Assembly (NCBI RefSeq): GCF_014054525.1
Contig: NZ_CP059564.1
Location: 1,560,357-1,624,356, forward strand
Direction of reading: 5' to 3'
Origin: Alysiella filiformis
GTDB taxonomy: Bacteria > Pseudomonadota > Gammaproteobacteria > Burkholderiales > Neisseriaceae
Length of the DNA stretch: 64,000 nucleotides
Positions 55,371 through 63,435 of the stretch are shown piece by piece; the first letter of the stretch is position 1, and each line of letters starts with the position of its first letter. A program made the translations under genes and the position numbers. The notes under the pieces were generated by a model. That model saw nothing but the letters and a program-made list of their open reading frames with translations. It made no database searches and was not told where the DNA came from.

Positions 55371-56861
55371 ATGAATCCAATGTACATCACTTTTGGGATT
55401 TATTTGGTGGCGGTGTTGGCAATCGGTTTTATTGCCTACCGTTCCACGCGCAGTTTTGACGATTACATTTTGGGCGGACGCAGCTTGGGCGCATTTGTAA
55501 CCGCCTTATCGGCAGGGGCTTCGGATATGTCGGGCTGGCTGCTGATGGGTTTACCAGGGGCAATTTATGTGTCGGGTTTGAGCGAATCGTGGATTGCCAT
55601 TGGCTTGACCATTGGCGCGTGGCTCAACTGGCTGTTGGTGTCGGGGCGTTTGCGCATACACACCGAGTTCAACAACAATGCGCTGACGTTGCCCGATTAT
55701 TTTTATCATCGTTTTGGCGCACAAGGTCATGCGATGAAAGTGATTTCAGCCAGCATCATTTTGTTTTTCTTTACGATTTATTGCGCTTCGGGCGTGGTGG
55801 CAGGGGCGCGTTTGTTTGAAAGCCTGTTTGATTTGACTTACACCCAAGCCATGTGGTTGGGCGCAGGCGCAACCATTGCCTACACCTTTATTGGCGGCTT
55901 TTTGGCGGTGAGCTGGACGGATACCATTCAAGCCAGCCTGATGATTTTCGCGCTGATTTTAACGCCAATTATGGTGTATTTGGGTTTGGGCGGTGCAGAT
56001 GAAATGAGCGCAGCCATTCAGGCAGCCGCACAAAGCACAGGCAAAGAATACGCCAGCTTGTTTGCAGGCACCACTTTCATCGGCATCATTTCTACCGCAG
56101 CGTGGGGTTTGGGCTATTTTGGACAACCACACATTTTGGCGCGTTTTATGGCAGCAGACAGCGTGAAATCACTCAAAAACGCCCGCCGCATTGGTATGAC
56201 GTGGATGATTTTGTGTTTGGCAGGTGCTTGTGCGGTGGGTTATTTTGGCATTGCCTATTTCGGTCAGCACCCCGACCAAGTGGCAACCATGCAAGACAAT
56301 CCCGAACGCATTTTCATCGCCTTAACCACCATTTTGTTTAACCCTTGGATTGCAGGCGTGATTTTATCGGCGATTTTGGCGGCGGTGATGTCCACTTTGT
56401 CTTGTCAATTATTGGTGTGTTCCAGCGCGATTACCGAAGATTTCTACAAAGGTTTCTTGCGCCCCAAAGCAGCACAAAAAGAATTGGTGTGGGTGGGTCG
56501 TGCGATGGTGTTGCTGATTGCCGTGATTGCGATTGTGATTGCCTCCGACCCCAAAAGCCAAGTATTGGGTTTGGTTTCCTATGCTTGGGCAGGATTTGGC
56601 GCGGCATTTGGTCCTGTGGTGATTTTGTCGGTGTTTTGGAAACGCATGACGGGCTTGGGCGCATTGGCTGGCATGGTTGCGGGTGCGGTAACGGTGGTGG
56701 CGTGGAAACCACTTACAGGCAGCACTTTGTATGAAATCATTCCTGGCTTTATTGCATGCTGGGTGGCGATTGTGGTGGTGTCATTGTTTGGCAAAACCGC
56801 CAGCGCAGAAGTGCAAAAACGTTTTGATGATGCCGATGAAGCCTACAAAAAAGCGGCTTAA
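55371..56861 (+). CDS. putP: sodium/proline symporter
   Basis: Sodium-driven proline uptake across the inner membrane (SSS family). 496 residues, about 13 helices. DDYILGGRSLGAFVTALSAG, then ASDMSGWLLMGLPGAIYVSG, is the conserved core; LTLPDYFYHRF, WGLGYFGQPHILARFMAA and AAVMSTLSCQLLVCSSAITED carry sodium and proline contacts. Uptake sequences read as IQAAAQ. Start at 55371 with AAGGAGAT before it. putA is not nearby. Confidence 0.95.
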   Translation: MNPMYITFGIYLVAVLAIGFIAYRSTRSFDDYILGGRSLGAFVTALSAGASDMSGWLLMGLPGAIYVSGLSESWIAIGLTIGAWLNWLLVSGRLRIHTEFNNNALTLPDYFYHRFGAQGHAMKVISASIILFFFTIYCASGVVAGARLFESLFDLTYTQAMWLGAGATIAYTFIGGFLAVSWTDTIQASLMIFALILTPIMVYLGLGGADEMSAAIQAAAQSTGKEYASLFAGTTFIGIISTAAWGLGYFGQPHILARFMAADSVKSLKNARRIGMTWMILCLAGACAVGYFGIAYFGQHPDQVATMQDNPERIFIALTTILFNPWIAGVILSAILAAVMSTLSCQLLVCSSAITEDFYKGFLRPKAAQKELVWVGRAMVLLIAVIAIVIASDPKSQVLGLVSYAWAGFGAAFGPVVILSVFWKRMTGLGALAGMVAGAVTVVAWKPLTGSTLYEIIPGFIACWVAIVVVSLFGKTASAEVQKRFDDADEAYKKAA

Positions 56862-56871
56862 TTGAAACCAA

Positions 56872-56910
56872 ATTCAGGCAGCCTGAAACCGATTTTCAGG
56901 CTGCCTAAAA
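56872..56910. terminator. uptake-sequence inverted pair after putP
   Basis: TTCAGGCAGCCTGAAA and TTTTCAGGCTGCCTAAAA around a short loop, 10 bases after the stop. Confidence 0.65.
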
Positions 56911-56917
56911 TGTTTTT

Positions 56918-57096
56918 TAACGTAAACTCGGGATAGGTAACTGTCAATGTGCCAATAAATCAGCCCTCTCTCCCTTTGGGAAAGCGTTGGAGAGAGGGTT
57001 TGTTGAGTAGGCACACCCTCTCCCCAGCCCTCTCCCACAGGGAGAGGGGGCAAAGTGACTTAAATTTATCAATCATTTGTATCCTGAACTCGCGTT
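56918..57096. repeat. repeat A, copy 3 (179 bp, inverted relative to copy 1)
   Basis: TAACGTAAACTCGGG at 56918 and GAACTCGCGTT at the right end are the two termini. Between them are GTAACTGTCAATGTGCCAAT, a CCCTCTCTCC/GGAGAGAGGG hairpin, CCCTCTCCC..GGGAGAGGG, and ACTTAAATTTATCAATCA. It fills the putP-pth gap with convergent genes. Confidence 0.7.
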
Positions 57097-57142
57097 TTTA
57101 AAAAAAACGCAAACCATTTAAAAGTAGCGACAAGCAAAAACC

Positions 57143-57721
57143 CTACGCGCTGTGCAAAAAGCGCATTGCCGCTTCCATGTCGCCGTCCAAAAACAGGGGT
57201 AAGCCTTGCAACGATTTGCGAATGCTGTCGTCAATTTGTTGGCGTTGTTCGGGGCTGGGCTTGTTCAGCACATAGCCAACCACCAAGTTGCGGTCGCCAG
57301 GGTGGTCTATGCCCAAGCGCAAGCGGTAAAAATTGGGTGTACCCAGTTTGGCTTGAATGTCTTTTAAGCCGTTGTGTCCACCGTTGCCGCCGCCCAATTT
57401 CAGGCGAATTTTGCCGCAGGGAATATCCAATTCATCATGCACCACCAAAATTTCATTGGGTTGAATTTTGTAAAATTGCGCCAATGCCGACACGGCTTGA
57501 CCCGATAAATTCATGTAAGTGTGCGGTTTCAACAGCCAAATGTCGCTGCCTGAATGACTGGCACGCGCCACTTCGCCGTGGAATTTTTTTTCTTCGCGCA
57601 AATTCACTTTCCATTGCCACGCTAATTCATCTATCAGCCAAAAGCCTGCGTTGTGGCGTGTGTGTTCGTATTCTGTGCCTATATTGCCCAGTCCGACTAT
57701 CATTTTAATTTTAATCGTCAT
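57143..57721 (-). CDS. pth: peptidyl-tRNA hydrolase
   Basis: Recycles peptidyl-tRNA. 192 residues from ATG 57721, whose AGGAAAA lies in the end of rnfH (overlap 11 bases). MTIKIKMIVGLGN with N13 and H23 (HTRHNAGFWLID) are the catalytic residues; KPHTYMNLSGQAVSAL, VVHDELDIPCGKIRLKLGGG and DHPGDRNLVVGYVL follow. Third in a ratA-rnfH-pth unit. Confidence 0.95.
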   Translation of the reverse strand: MTIKIKMIVGLGNIGTEYEHTRHNAGFWLIDELAWQWKVNLREEKKFHGEVARASHSGSDIWLLKPHTYMNLSGQAVSALAQFYKIQPNEILVVHDELDIPCGKIRLKLGGGNGGHNGLKDIQAKLGTPNFYRLRLGIDHPGDRNLVVGYVLNKPSPEQRQQIDDSIRKSLQGLPLFLDGDMEAAMRFLHSA

Positions 57722-58010
57722 TTTGATTTTCCTGTTGTTTTTGAACGCGCTTGCGCCGTGCTTCTTTGGGGTCGGCGAGCAGGGGGCGATACAATTCCAC
57801 GCGGTCGTTGTGGCGCAGGGGGGTGTCATCGCGCACCATTTTGCCGAAAATGCCCACAGGCGCAGACAAATCCGCTTGCGGATAATCGCGCAACACATCG
57901 CTTTGCAGCACGGCTTGACGCGCGGTGGTGCCTTGTGCCACTTCATAACGGTAAATGTGTTGGCGTTGGGCTAATCCATACGCCACTTCAATTTGGATTT
58001 TATTTGCCAT
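57711..58010 (-). CDS. rnfH: RnfH family protein (RatB)
   Basis: 99 residues. IQIEVAYGLAQRQHIYRYEV, then GIFGKMVRDDTPLRHNDRVE and YRPLLADPKEARRKR, is the full RnfH pattern, a beta-grasp fold of unknown role. It overlaps ratA by 11 bases, as in E. coli, where it was called RatB. Confidence 0.92.
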   Translation of the reverse strand: MANKIQIEVAYGLAQRQHIYRYEVAQGTTARQAVLQSDVLRDYPQADLSAPVGIFGKMVRDDTPLRHNDRVELYRPLLADPKEARRKRVQKQQENQNDD

Positions 58011-58437
58011 AGCGTTTGTCTGCTTCTTTTACAAATGCGTCCACCAATTTGCTGCTGATGGTGCTGAAAACGGGGCTGATTAAACGGCTCAATAAGCCCA
58101 ATAATTCGTATTGTAATTCAAATTCCACTTTACAAGCGTCATCGCCAATGGGGGTGAATTTCCATGTGCCGTGCAGGCTTTTAAAGGGACCTTCCAGCAG
58201 ATTCATGTGGATTTCGCGTCCTGCCACATTGTGATTGTGGGTGGCAAACGATTGATTGACCCCCATGTAATCCATGTGCAAACGGGCTTTTAATTCGGTG
58301 TCGGTGCGTTGCAGCACTTCGGTTTTGCCATACCAAGGCAAAAACTGGGCATAATCTTCTACTTTATCAACTAATTCAAACATTTGTTCGGCACTGTGTA
58401 GCACCAATACTGATTTTTTAATGGTGGTGGCAGACAT
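58000..58437 (-). CDS. ratA: RatA/COQ10-type START-domain protein
   Basis: 145 residues from ATG 58437. TIKKSVLVLHSAEQMFELVD, VEDYAQFLPWYGKTEVLQ, LLEGPFKSLHGTWKFTPIGD and DAFVKEADKRYGK fit the polyketide-cyclase/COQ10 family. E. coli RatA was described as a ribosome-association toxin, while the eukaryotic homolog binds ubiquinone; the respiratory-quinone role may be more general. Coupled with rnfH. Confidence 0.92.
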   Translation of the reverse strand: MSATTIKKSVLVLHSAEQMFELVDKVEDYAQFLPWYGKTEVLQRTDTELKARLHMDYMGVNQSFATHNHNVAGREIHMNLLEGPFKSLHGTWKFTPIGDDACKVEFELQYELLGLLSRLISPVFSTISSKLVDAFVKEADKRYGK

Positions 58438-58547
58438 GATTTGGGGAAAAAATGCGTTCAAATGGGTGCGATTATACCTGAAAACGCGCAACTGTTTTCA
58501 GGCTGCGTTTTGCGTTAAAATGGCTTTTTGATTCTTAAACCGCAACC

Positions 58548-59708
58548 ATGTTTCACACGCCTTTAACGGCTTTGCCGCCGCTTTCGCTCTATGTTCACAT
58601 TCCGTGGTGCATTCAAAAATGCCCTTATTGTGATTTTAATTCCCACAAAATCAAAACCACTTTGGACGAAAATGCCTACATCAATGCGCTGCTCACGGAT
58701 TTGCAAACCGAATTGCCGCATTTTTGGGGGCGGCCGATTGACACGATTTTCATTGGCGGTGGCACGCCCAGCGTGTTTCAGGCTGCTGCGATTGATAAAT
58801 TGTTGAGCGGCATTCGCGCTTTGGTGAAACTCAATCCGAATGCGGAAATCACACTGGAAGCCAATCCCAGCACTTTTGAACGGGATAAATTTCAAGGTTT
58901 TAAAGACGCGGGTGTGAATCGCCTTTCTATTGGTGTGCAAAGTTTTGACAATCAGCACCTGAAAATTTTGGGGCGCATACACAATGCCGATGAAGCCAAA
59001 TCTGCCATCGCCACCGCCAGCCAAATTTTTGAACGGGTAAACATTGATTTGATGTACGCTTTGCCGCACCAAACGGTTCAGGCTGCCTTAAATGATGTGC
59101 AGACCGCCATTGATTTTGGCGTGTCGCACATCAGCGCGTATCAATTAACGCTTGAACCGAACACCCCTTTTGGGCATACCCCTCCGCAAGGCTTGCCCGA
59201 AGACGAATCCGCCCAAGACATTGAAGATGCGATTCACGGCACGTTGCAATCATCGGGTTTTGTACAGTATGAAACCAGCGCGTTTGCCCAACACGCCAGC
59301 CAAAGGGCGCGGCACAATGTGAATTATTGGCAGTTTGGCGATTACATTGGCATTGGGGCTGGGGCGCATGGCAAATTGTCGCACCACGACCGCATTGAAC
59401 GCACCACGCGCAAACGCCACCCCAGCGATTATTTGACCGCCATGCAAGGCAATCCGCATGATGCGATTGAACGCAAAATCGTGCCAACATCGGATTTGCC
59501 ATTTGAATTCATGATGAATGCGCTGCGTTTGGTGGACGGTGTACCCAGCCATTATTTTGCCGAACGCACGGGCGTGAGCATGGCGAAAATCGCCCCGCAA
59601 ATCGCTTTGGCGCAACAAAAGGGTTTGTTGGACGGCAACCCCATGTTTTTGCGCCCCACTGATTTGGGCAGGCGTTTTTTGAATGATTTGATTGGGATTT
59701 TTTTGTAG
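58548..59708 (+). CDS. hemW: haem chaperone HemW
   Basis: Radical-SAM-type protein that inserts haem into respiratory enzymes. 386 residues. The 4Fe-4S motif has C21, C25 and C28 (CIQKCPYCDF); FIGGGTPSVFQ, TLEANPSTFERDKF, NRLSIGVQSFDNQHLKILGR and NVNYWQFGDYIGIGAGAHGK are the SAM/haem core. The motif is CxxxCxxC followed by F as in HemW, not the CxxxCxxCxC of HemN. Start ATG 58548. Divergent from ratA. Confidence 0.95.
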   Translation: MFHTPLTALPPLSLYVHIPWCIQKCPYCDFNSHKIKTTLDENAYINALLTDLQTELPHFWGRPIDTIFIGGGTPSVFQAAAIDKLLSGIRALVKLNPNAEITLEANPSTFERDKFQGFKDAGVNRLSIGVQSFDNQHLKILGRIHNADEAKSAIATASQIFERVNIDLMYALPHQTVQAALNDVQTAIDFGVSHISAYQLTLEPNTPFGHTPPQGLPEDESAQDIEDAIHGTLQSSGFVQYETSAFAQHASQRARHNVNYWQFGDYIGIGAGAHGKLSHHDRIERTTRKRHPSDYLTAMQGNPHDAIERKIVPTSDLPFEFMMNALRLVDGVPSHYFAERTGVSMAKIAPQIALAQQKGLLDGNPMFLRPTDLGRRFLNDLIGIFL

Positions 59709-59744
59709 CAGACGGCGACTTACTTTTTCAAAAAGTCAGCCAAA
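59708..59744. repeat. repeat E, short inverted copy
   Basis: GCAGACGGCGACTTACTTTT and TCAAAAAGTCAGCCAAA are, on the other strand, like the TTTGGCTTACTTTTTTAAAA centre of repeat E. It adjoins the hemW stop. Confidence 0.45.
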
Positions 59745-59751
59745 AAAGCAT

Positions 59752-59798
59752 TTCAGGCAGCCTGAACAACACATTCAGGCTGCCTGAAACGTTTTTTT
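59752..59798. terminator. uptake-sequence inverted pair between hemW and ssb
   Basis: TTTCAGGCAGCCTGAA and TTCAGGCTGCCTGAAA around an 8-base loop, with T7 after it, serving both convergent genes. Confidence 0.7.
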
Positions 59799-59803
59799 AC
59801 CCA

Positions 59804-60328
59804 TTAAAATGGAATGTCATCATCAATGTCGTCCACAGGCGCAACGGGGGCAACGGGTGCTTTGCGTTGTTGCGGCGCGGCAGGCGGTGGGCTGTCTGGA
59901 CGCGCATATTCGTCATTGTAGTCGTTTTGGCTGGTGTTGTTGCCATACGATTTGGGGCTGTTGTCCCAAGCGCGGTCTTCGCCACCCATGTCGTTTTTGC
60001 CGCCGAGCATTTTCATTTCATTGGCAACGATGTCGTAGGCGGTGCGCTCCACGCCCATTTTGTCGGTGTATTTGCGCGATTGAATGCGACCTTCAATGTA
60101 AGTCAGGCTGCCTTTTTTCAAATACTGCCCTGCAATTTCCGCCAAACGACCATACATGCTGATATTGTGCCATTCGGTGCGTTCCACTTTGTTGCCGCTT
60201 TTTTTGTCGTTCCAGCTTTCCGATGTGGCAAGGCTGAAATTGCACACCGCCTCGCCGCTTGGCATATAGCGCGTTTCGGGGTCGCGTCCCAAGCGTCCAA
60301 TCAAAATCACTTTGTTCATAGATGACAT
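59804..60328 (-). CDS. ssb: single-stranded DNA-binding protein
   Basis: 174 residues from ATG 60328 (AGGAGTG upstream). OB fold: NKVILIGRLGRDPETRYMPS, NFSLATSESWNDKKSG, ERTEWHNISMYGRLAEIAGQ, YIEGRIQSRKYTDKMGVERT. A flexible Pro/Asp-rich tail ends DIDDDIPF, the tip that docks partner proteins. It follows the transporter gene by three bases on the same strand. An uptake sequence is read as KKGSLT in the middle. Confidence 0.96.
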   Translation of the reverse strand: MSSMNKVILIGRLGRDPETRYMPSGEAVCNFSLATSESWNDKKSGNKVERTEWHNISMYGRLAEIAGQYLKKGSLTYIEGRIQSRKYTDKMGVERTAYDIVANEMKMLGGKNDMGGEDRAWDNSPKSYGNNTSQNDYNDEYARPDSPPPAAPQQRKAPVAPVAPVDDIDDDIPF

Positions 60329-60331
60329 AAA

Positions 60332-61723
60332 CTACACTCCTGTTAAAATTTGTTTGACCTGTTCTTCATCAAATCCAATTTGTAATGCTTTGATAAATAT
60401 TGTATTTTTATCTTCGCTAAACGAAACCGATTCCACGCCAGCCACGTTTTTCAGGCTGCCTGAAAGCTCGTCCAAGCGCGAATGCCACGCTTGGGGCAGG
60501 GCGAACATGATGTTTTTCACGGGTTGGGGTGCAGGTGCGGTCAGCGCAACCAACAGCCACACCGCCACAATCACACAACAAAATCCAAACACCCCCACAA
60601 AACCAAAATGGGCATACATTCGGCTGCCCAACATACCGCCCATAAACACGCCTATGGATTGCAAAGTGTTGTACACCCCCATTGCCGTGCCTTTCAAATC
60701 AACAGGCGCGATTTTGGACACCAAAGAAGGCATACTCGCCTCCAAGATATTGAATCCAATAAAATAAACAATCAGCACCGCAGCAATCAACCAAATGGCA
60801 TGCAGGCTGAAAATCAACGCAAATTGCGCCAACAGCACCAAAGCAATGCCCAGCACAAACACCTGTTTCAATTTATTGCGCGTTTCGCCAATCACAATGG
60901 CAGGTATCATCAAAATCAAGCCAATTACGGTGGCAGGCAAATACACTTGCCAATGTTCGGTTTTGTCCAAACCCAGTTGGCGCAAGGCAAAAGGCAGCGC
61001 GGTAAAAATCGCCATCAAACCCGTTTGCAAAACAAAAATACCAAAATTTAAACGCAATAATTGGGTGTTTTTCAGCACTTCGCCAATGCGACTGGTTTGG
61101 GCTTGGGCATCTTGGTGCAGACGCGATTTTTCGGGATTGGGCGTGTAAAACGCGACCAAGGCGATGCTTGCCGCGCTCAATGCCCCCATTATCACAAACA
61201 AACCGTCCACGCCCACCCAGCGCGTTAAAATGGGCGACAACACCAAACCCACCGAAAAGGTTAAGCCTATGCTCAATCCTATCATGGACATGGCGCGTGT
61301 GCGAACTTCTTCGCGCGTTAAATCGGCAACCAAGGCGGTAACGGCTGCGCTAACCGCTCCTGCGCCCTGTATGGCGCGGGCAATGACCAAAGTTTCCACC
61401 TGCGTGGCACTTGCCGCCAAAAAGCTCCCCCCTGCAAACACCGCCATGCCCAAGTAAATGACTTTTTTGCGCCCAATTTTGTCCGACAAAATCCCCAATG
61501 GCAGTTGCAACAGGGCTTGGGTTAAGCCATACATCGCCATAGACAAACCCACCATTTTAAGCTGTTCGCTTTCAGGCAGGTGCGCCGCCAAACCGTGCGC
61601 GTGCAAAGCCAACACGGGCAGTACCAAAAACATACCCAGCATACGCAAAGCATACACCCCTGCCAATGATGTGCTGGCGCGCCATTCGTGGGGCAACATG
61701 GCAATTTTTGCTTTTCGTGCCAT
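60332..61723 (-). CDS. MFS transporter, YajR-like with C-terminal domain
   Basis: 463 residues from ATG 61723 (AAGGAAA upstream); an extension to 61798 is rejected. Twelve helices with the MFS motif A LGILSDKIGRKKVIYLGMAV; start LAGVYALRMLGMFLVLPVLA is typical of YajR. The last ~65 residues form a small soluble ferredoxin-like domain (VESVSFSEDKNTIFIKALQI, then GFDEEQVKQIL), the YAM domain. Substrate unknown. The gene order transporter-ssb occurs in other Neisseria. Confidence 0.9.
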   Translation of the reverse strand: MARKAKIAMLPHEWRASTSLAGVYALRMLGMFLVLPVLALHAHGLAAHLPESEQLKMVGLSMAMYGLTQALLQLPLGILSDKIGRKKVIYLGMAVFAGGSFLAASATQVETLVIARAIQGAGAVSAAVTALVADLTREEVRTRAMSMIGLSIGLTFSVGLVLSPILTRWVGVDGLFVIMGALSAASIALVAFYTPNPEKSRLHQDAQAQTSRIGEVLKNTQLLRLNFGIFVLQTGLMAIFTALPFALRQLGLDKTEHWQVYLPATVIGLILMIPAIVIGETRNKLKQVFVLGIALVLLAQFALIFSLHAIWLIAAVLIVYFIGFNILEASMPSLVSKIAPVDLKGTAMGVYNTLQSIGVFMGGMLGSRMYAHFGFVGVFGFCCVIVAVWLLVALTAPAPQPVKNIMFALPQAWHSRLDELSGSLKNVAGVESVSFSEDKNTIFIKALQIGFDEEQVKQILTGV

Positions 61724-61777
61724 AAATTTGATTTCCTTGATATTTTTTGGGAATGTGCGTTCAGGCTGCCTGAAATG

Positions 61778-61856
61778 TTTTTTTGAGCCACAAACCATTC
61801 AGCGTTCATGTATTTGGCTTACTTTTTTAATAAAGTAAATTGCCGAAGGCAAAACC
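61778..61856. repeat. repeat E, copy 3
   Basis: TTGAGCCACAAACCATTCAG, TTTGGCTTACTTTTTTAATA and TTGCCGAAGGCAAA match the copy at 17091 closely (about one mismatch in ten). It lies in the divergent gap between the YajR-like gene and the nitroreductase, with TATAAT at 61921 toward the latter. Confidence 0.6.
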
Positions 61857-61956
61857 GTTTTTTGTCGTGAACCGTAAGGCTACCTGAAAAATAGCGCGAA
61901 TTATAACAGCAAAATTGCACTATAATCGCGATTTTACTCACAACAGGAAAAACATC

Positions 61957-62700
61957 ATGCAAAACCATTCATCTGCTTTGCAAACGGCTTTGGCGCACCG
62001 TTCCATTCGCAAATTTACCGAGCAAGCCATTGACCGCGAAACCTTATCGCAACTGATTTATGCAGGACAAATGGCATCAACATCAAGCTACATGCAAAAC
62101 GTGAGCGTGATTCGCGTGAGCGACCCTGCCAAACGCGCCCAAATTCGCGCCATTTGCACCCAAGCCACAGGCGGCAAAGGTCATGCTTATGTGGAACATT
62201 GTGCCGAATTTTTGGTGTTTTGCATTGACGGTTCGCGCCACAAACATTTTGCACCCCACGCACAGTTGGACTGGACAGAAGTGCTGTTGGTGGGCGCGGT
62301 AGATGTGGGCATTTTCGCGCAAAATGTGATGTTGGCGGCAGAGTCCATCGGTTTGGGTGGCGTGTACATTGGCAGCATTCGCAACAACATGGCGCAGGCA
62401 GCCGAAATTTTGCAAACACCTGATTATGTTGTGCCTTTGGTGGGCATGTGTTTGGGTTATCCCGACCAAGACCCTGCACAGCGTCCGCGTTTGCCTTTGG
62501 ACAATGTGTTGTTTGAAAACGAATATGGCGCACCCAATGAAACGGCATTGAGCGAATACAATCAAGTGGTTAAGCAATATTACCAAGAACGCAGCAATTT
62601 GGATTTGTCGTGGCAGCAGCAAATTGAAAACAATTTGTGTACCGAAGTGCGCCCCGAAATGTTGGCGTTTTTGCAAAGCAAAGGGTTTGCGAAACGCTAA
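61957..62700 (+). CDS. NfsA-type oxygen-insensitive nitroreductase
   Basis: 247 residues from ATG 61957 (CAGGAAAA upstream). FMN arginines in ALAHRSIRKFTEQAIDRETL; GQMASTSSYMQNVSVIRVSD, AAESIGLGGVYIGSIRNNM and PLVGMCLGYPDQDPAQRPRL fit the NfsA/FRP group (E. coli NfsA 240), which reduces quinones and nitro compounds with NADPH. It has a C-terminal helical tail (SWQQQIENNLCTEVRPEMLA). Natural substrate unknown. Confidence 0.9.
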   Translation: MQNHSSALQTALAHRSIRKFTEQAIDRETLSQLIYAGQMASTSSYMQNVSVIRVSDPAKRAQIRAICTQATGGKGHAYVEHCAEFLVFCIDGSRHKHFAPHAQLDWTEVLLVGAVDVGIFAQNVMLAAESIGLGGVYIGSIRNNMAQAAEILQTPDYVVPLVGMCLGYPDQDPAQRPRLPLDNVLFENEYGAPNETALSEYNQVVKQYYQERSNLDLSWQQQIENNLCTEVRPEMLAFLQSKGFAKR

Positions 62701-62772
62701 AATGCCAAACGGTTTTTGTTTTAAATTGGGGTTTCAGGCAACTTTTTTGTGGCTTTTTCATCACCCTACAAA

Positions 62773-62885
62773 AACGTGAACTTGGGATAAGTAACTGTAA
62801 ATGTGCCAATAAACCAGCCCTCTCCCACAAAGAGAGGGGGGAATTACTTAAATTTATCAATTACTTTTATCCCAAACTCGCGTTA
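62773..62885. repeat. repeat A, copy 4 (short, 113 bp)
   Basis: AACGTGAACTTGGGATAAGT, GTAACTGTAAATGTGCCAAT, CCCTCTCCCACAAAGAGAGG and ACTTAAATTTATCAATTACT, ending CCCAAACTCGCGTTA. One of the two inner hairpins is absent. Same orientation as copy 3. Confidence 0.7.
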
Positions 62886-62904
62886 TTTTTCAATGAATTA
62901 ACCC

Positions 62905-62943
62905 TAAATTGAAAAAGGGGCGGATATGAAATCCGCCCCTACG
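62905..62943. repeat. palindrome AGGGGCGGAT/ATCCGCCCCT
   Basis: TAAATTGAAAAAGGGGCGGA, then TATGAAATCCGCCCCTACG. It is the same as the right flank of the first IS630 element (1090-1125: TAAATTGAAAAGAGGCGGAT, ATGAAATCCGCCTCTAC). Both are probably pieces of the GAAACCTTTGCAAAAC element. Confidence 0.5.
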
Positions 62944-62954
62944 CATTTTGTGGG

Positions 62955-63386
62955 TTAGCGACCAAATTGCCCTTTATTTTTGCCTTTGCCTTTGTGGGCT
63001 TGTTGCATTTTCATGCTTTCTTGCATGGCGGCTTGTTTGGTGATTTTTTCGCTCAAACGGCGTTCGGCTTCTGCCACCGAGCAATTCATGGCGCGTGTGG
63101 CGATAAACAGCGCGTCTTTGCGGGCTTGTCCGCCGCTAAAATACATTCGGCGCAAATCGGCTGGGTTGATTTTGCCGTTTTTCAAATCAATATTGAATTT
63201 GGCTGCGCTGTCCAGCAATTTTTTTTGTTTGAAATACATGAATCCCGTTGCACCGCCCACAATCGCCGCCACCAGCAATACGCCAATTACCACAGCCCAC
63301 AGCCACGATGCACCCAATAAATAGGCAATCACGGTAAAAACGGCTGCCATTGCCAGCCAAATTAAGATTAAACGTTGTTTGTCCAT
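62955..63386 (-). CDS. uncharacterised two-helix membrane protein
   Basis: 143 residues from ATG 63386 (AAGGAAAC upstream). Two close hydrophobic helices (LILIWLAMAAVFTVIAYLLG, then WLWAVVIGVLLVAAIVGGAT, residues 6-48) are followed by a cytoplasmic helical tail, ending in a basic KGKGKNKGQFGR. No known family. It follows holA on the same strand with a 49-base gap and may be its co-transcribed partner. Confidence 0.7.
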   Translation of the reverse strand: MDKQRLILIWLAMAAVFTVIAYLLGASWLWAVVIGVLLVAAIVGGATGFMYFKQKKLLDSAAKFNIDLKNGKINPADLRRMYFSGGQARKDALFIATRAMNCSVAEAERRLSEKITKQAAMQESMKMQQAHKGKGKNKGQFGR

Positions 63387-63435
63387 GTTTGTGTTTCCTT
63401 GTTGAAATGTTGTTTGTTGTCAAATGTTTGGGGGT

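Noticed and set aside
58000-58437. RatA-RnfH as a toxin-antitoxin module
   Set aside because: The pair is conserved core in proteobacteria and lies in a unit with pth; the toxin role is specific to work in E. coli and does not make this a mobile TA system.
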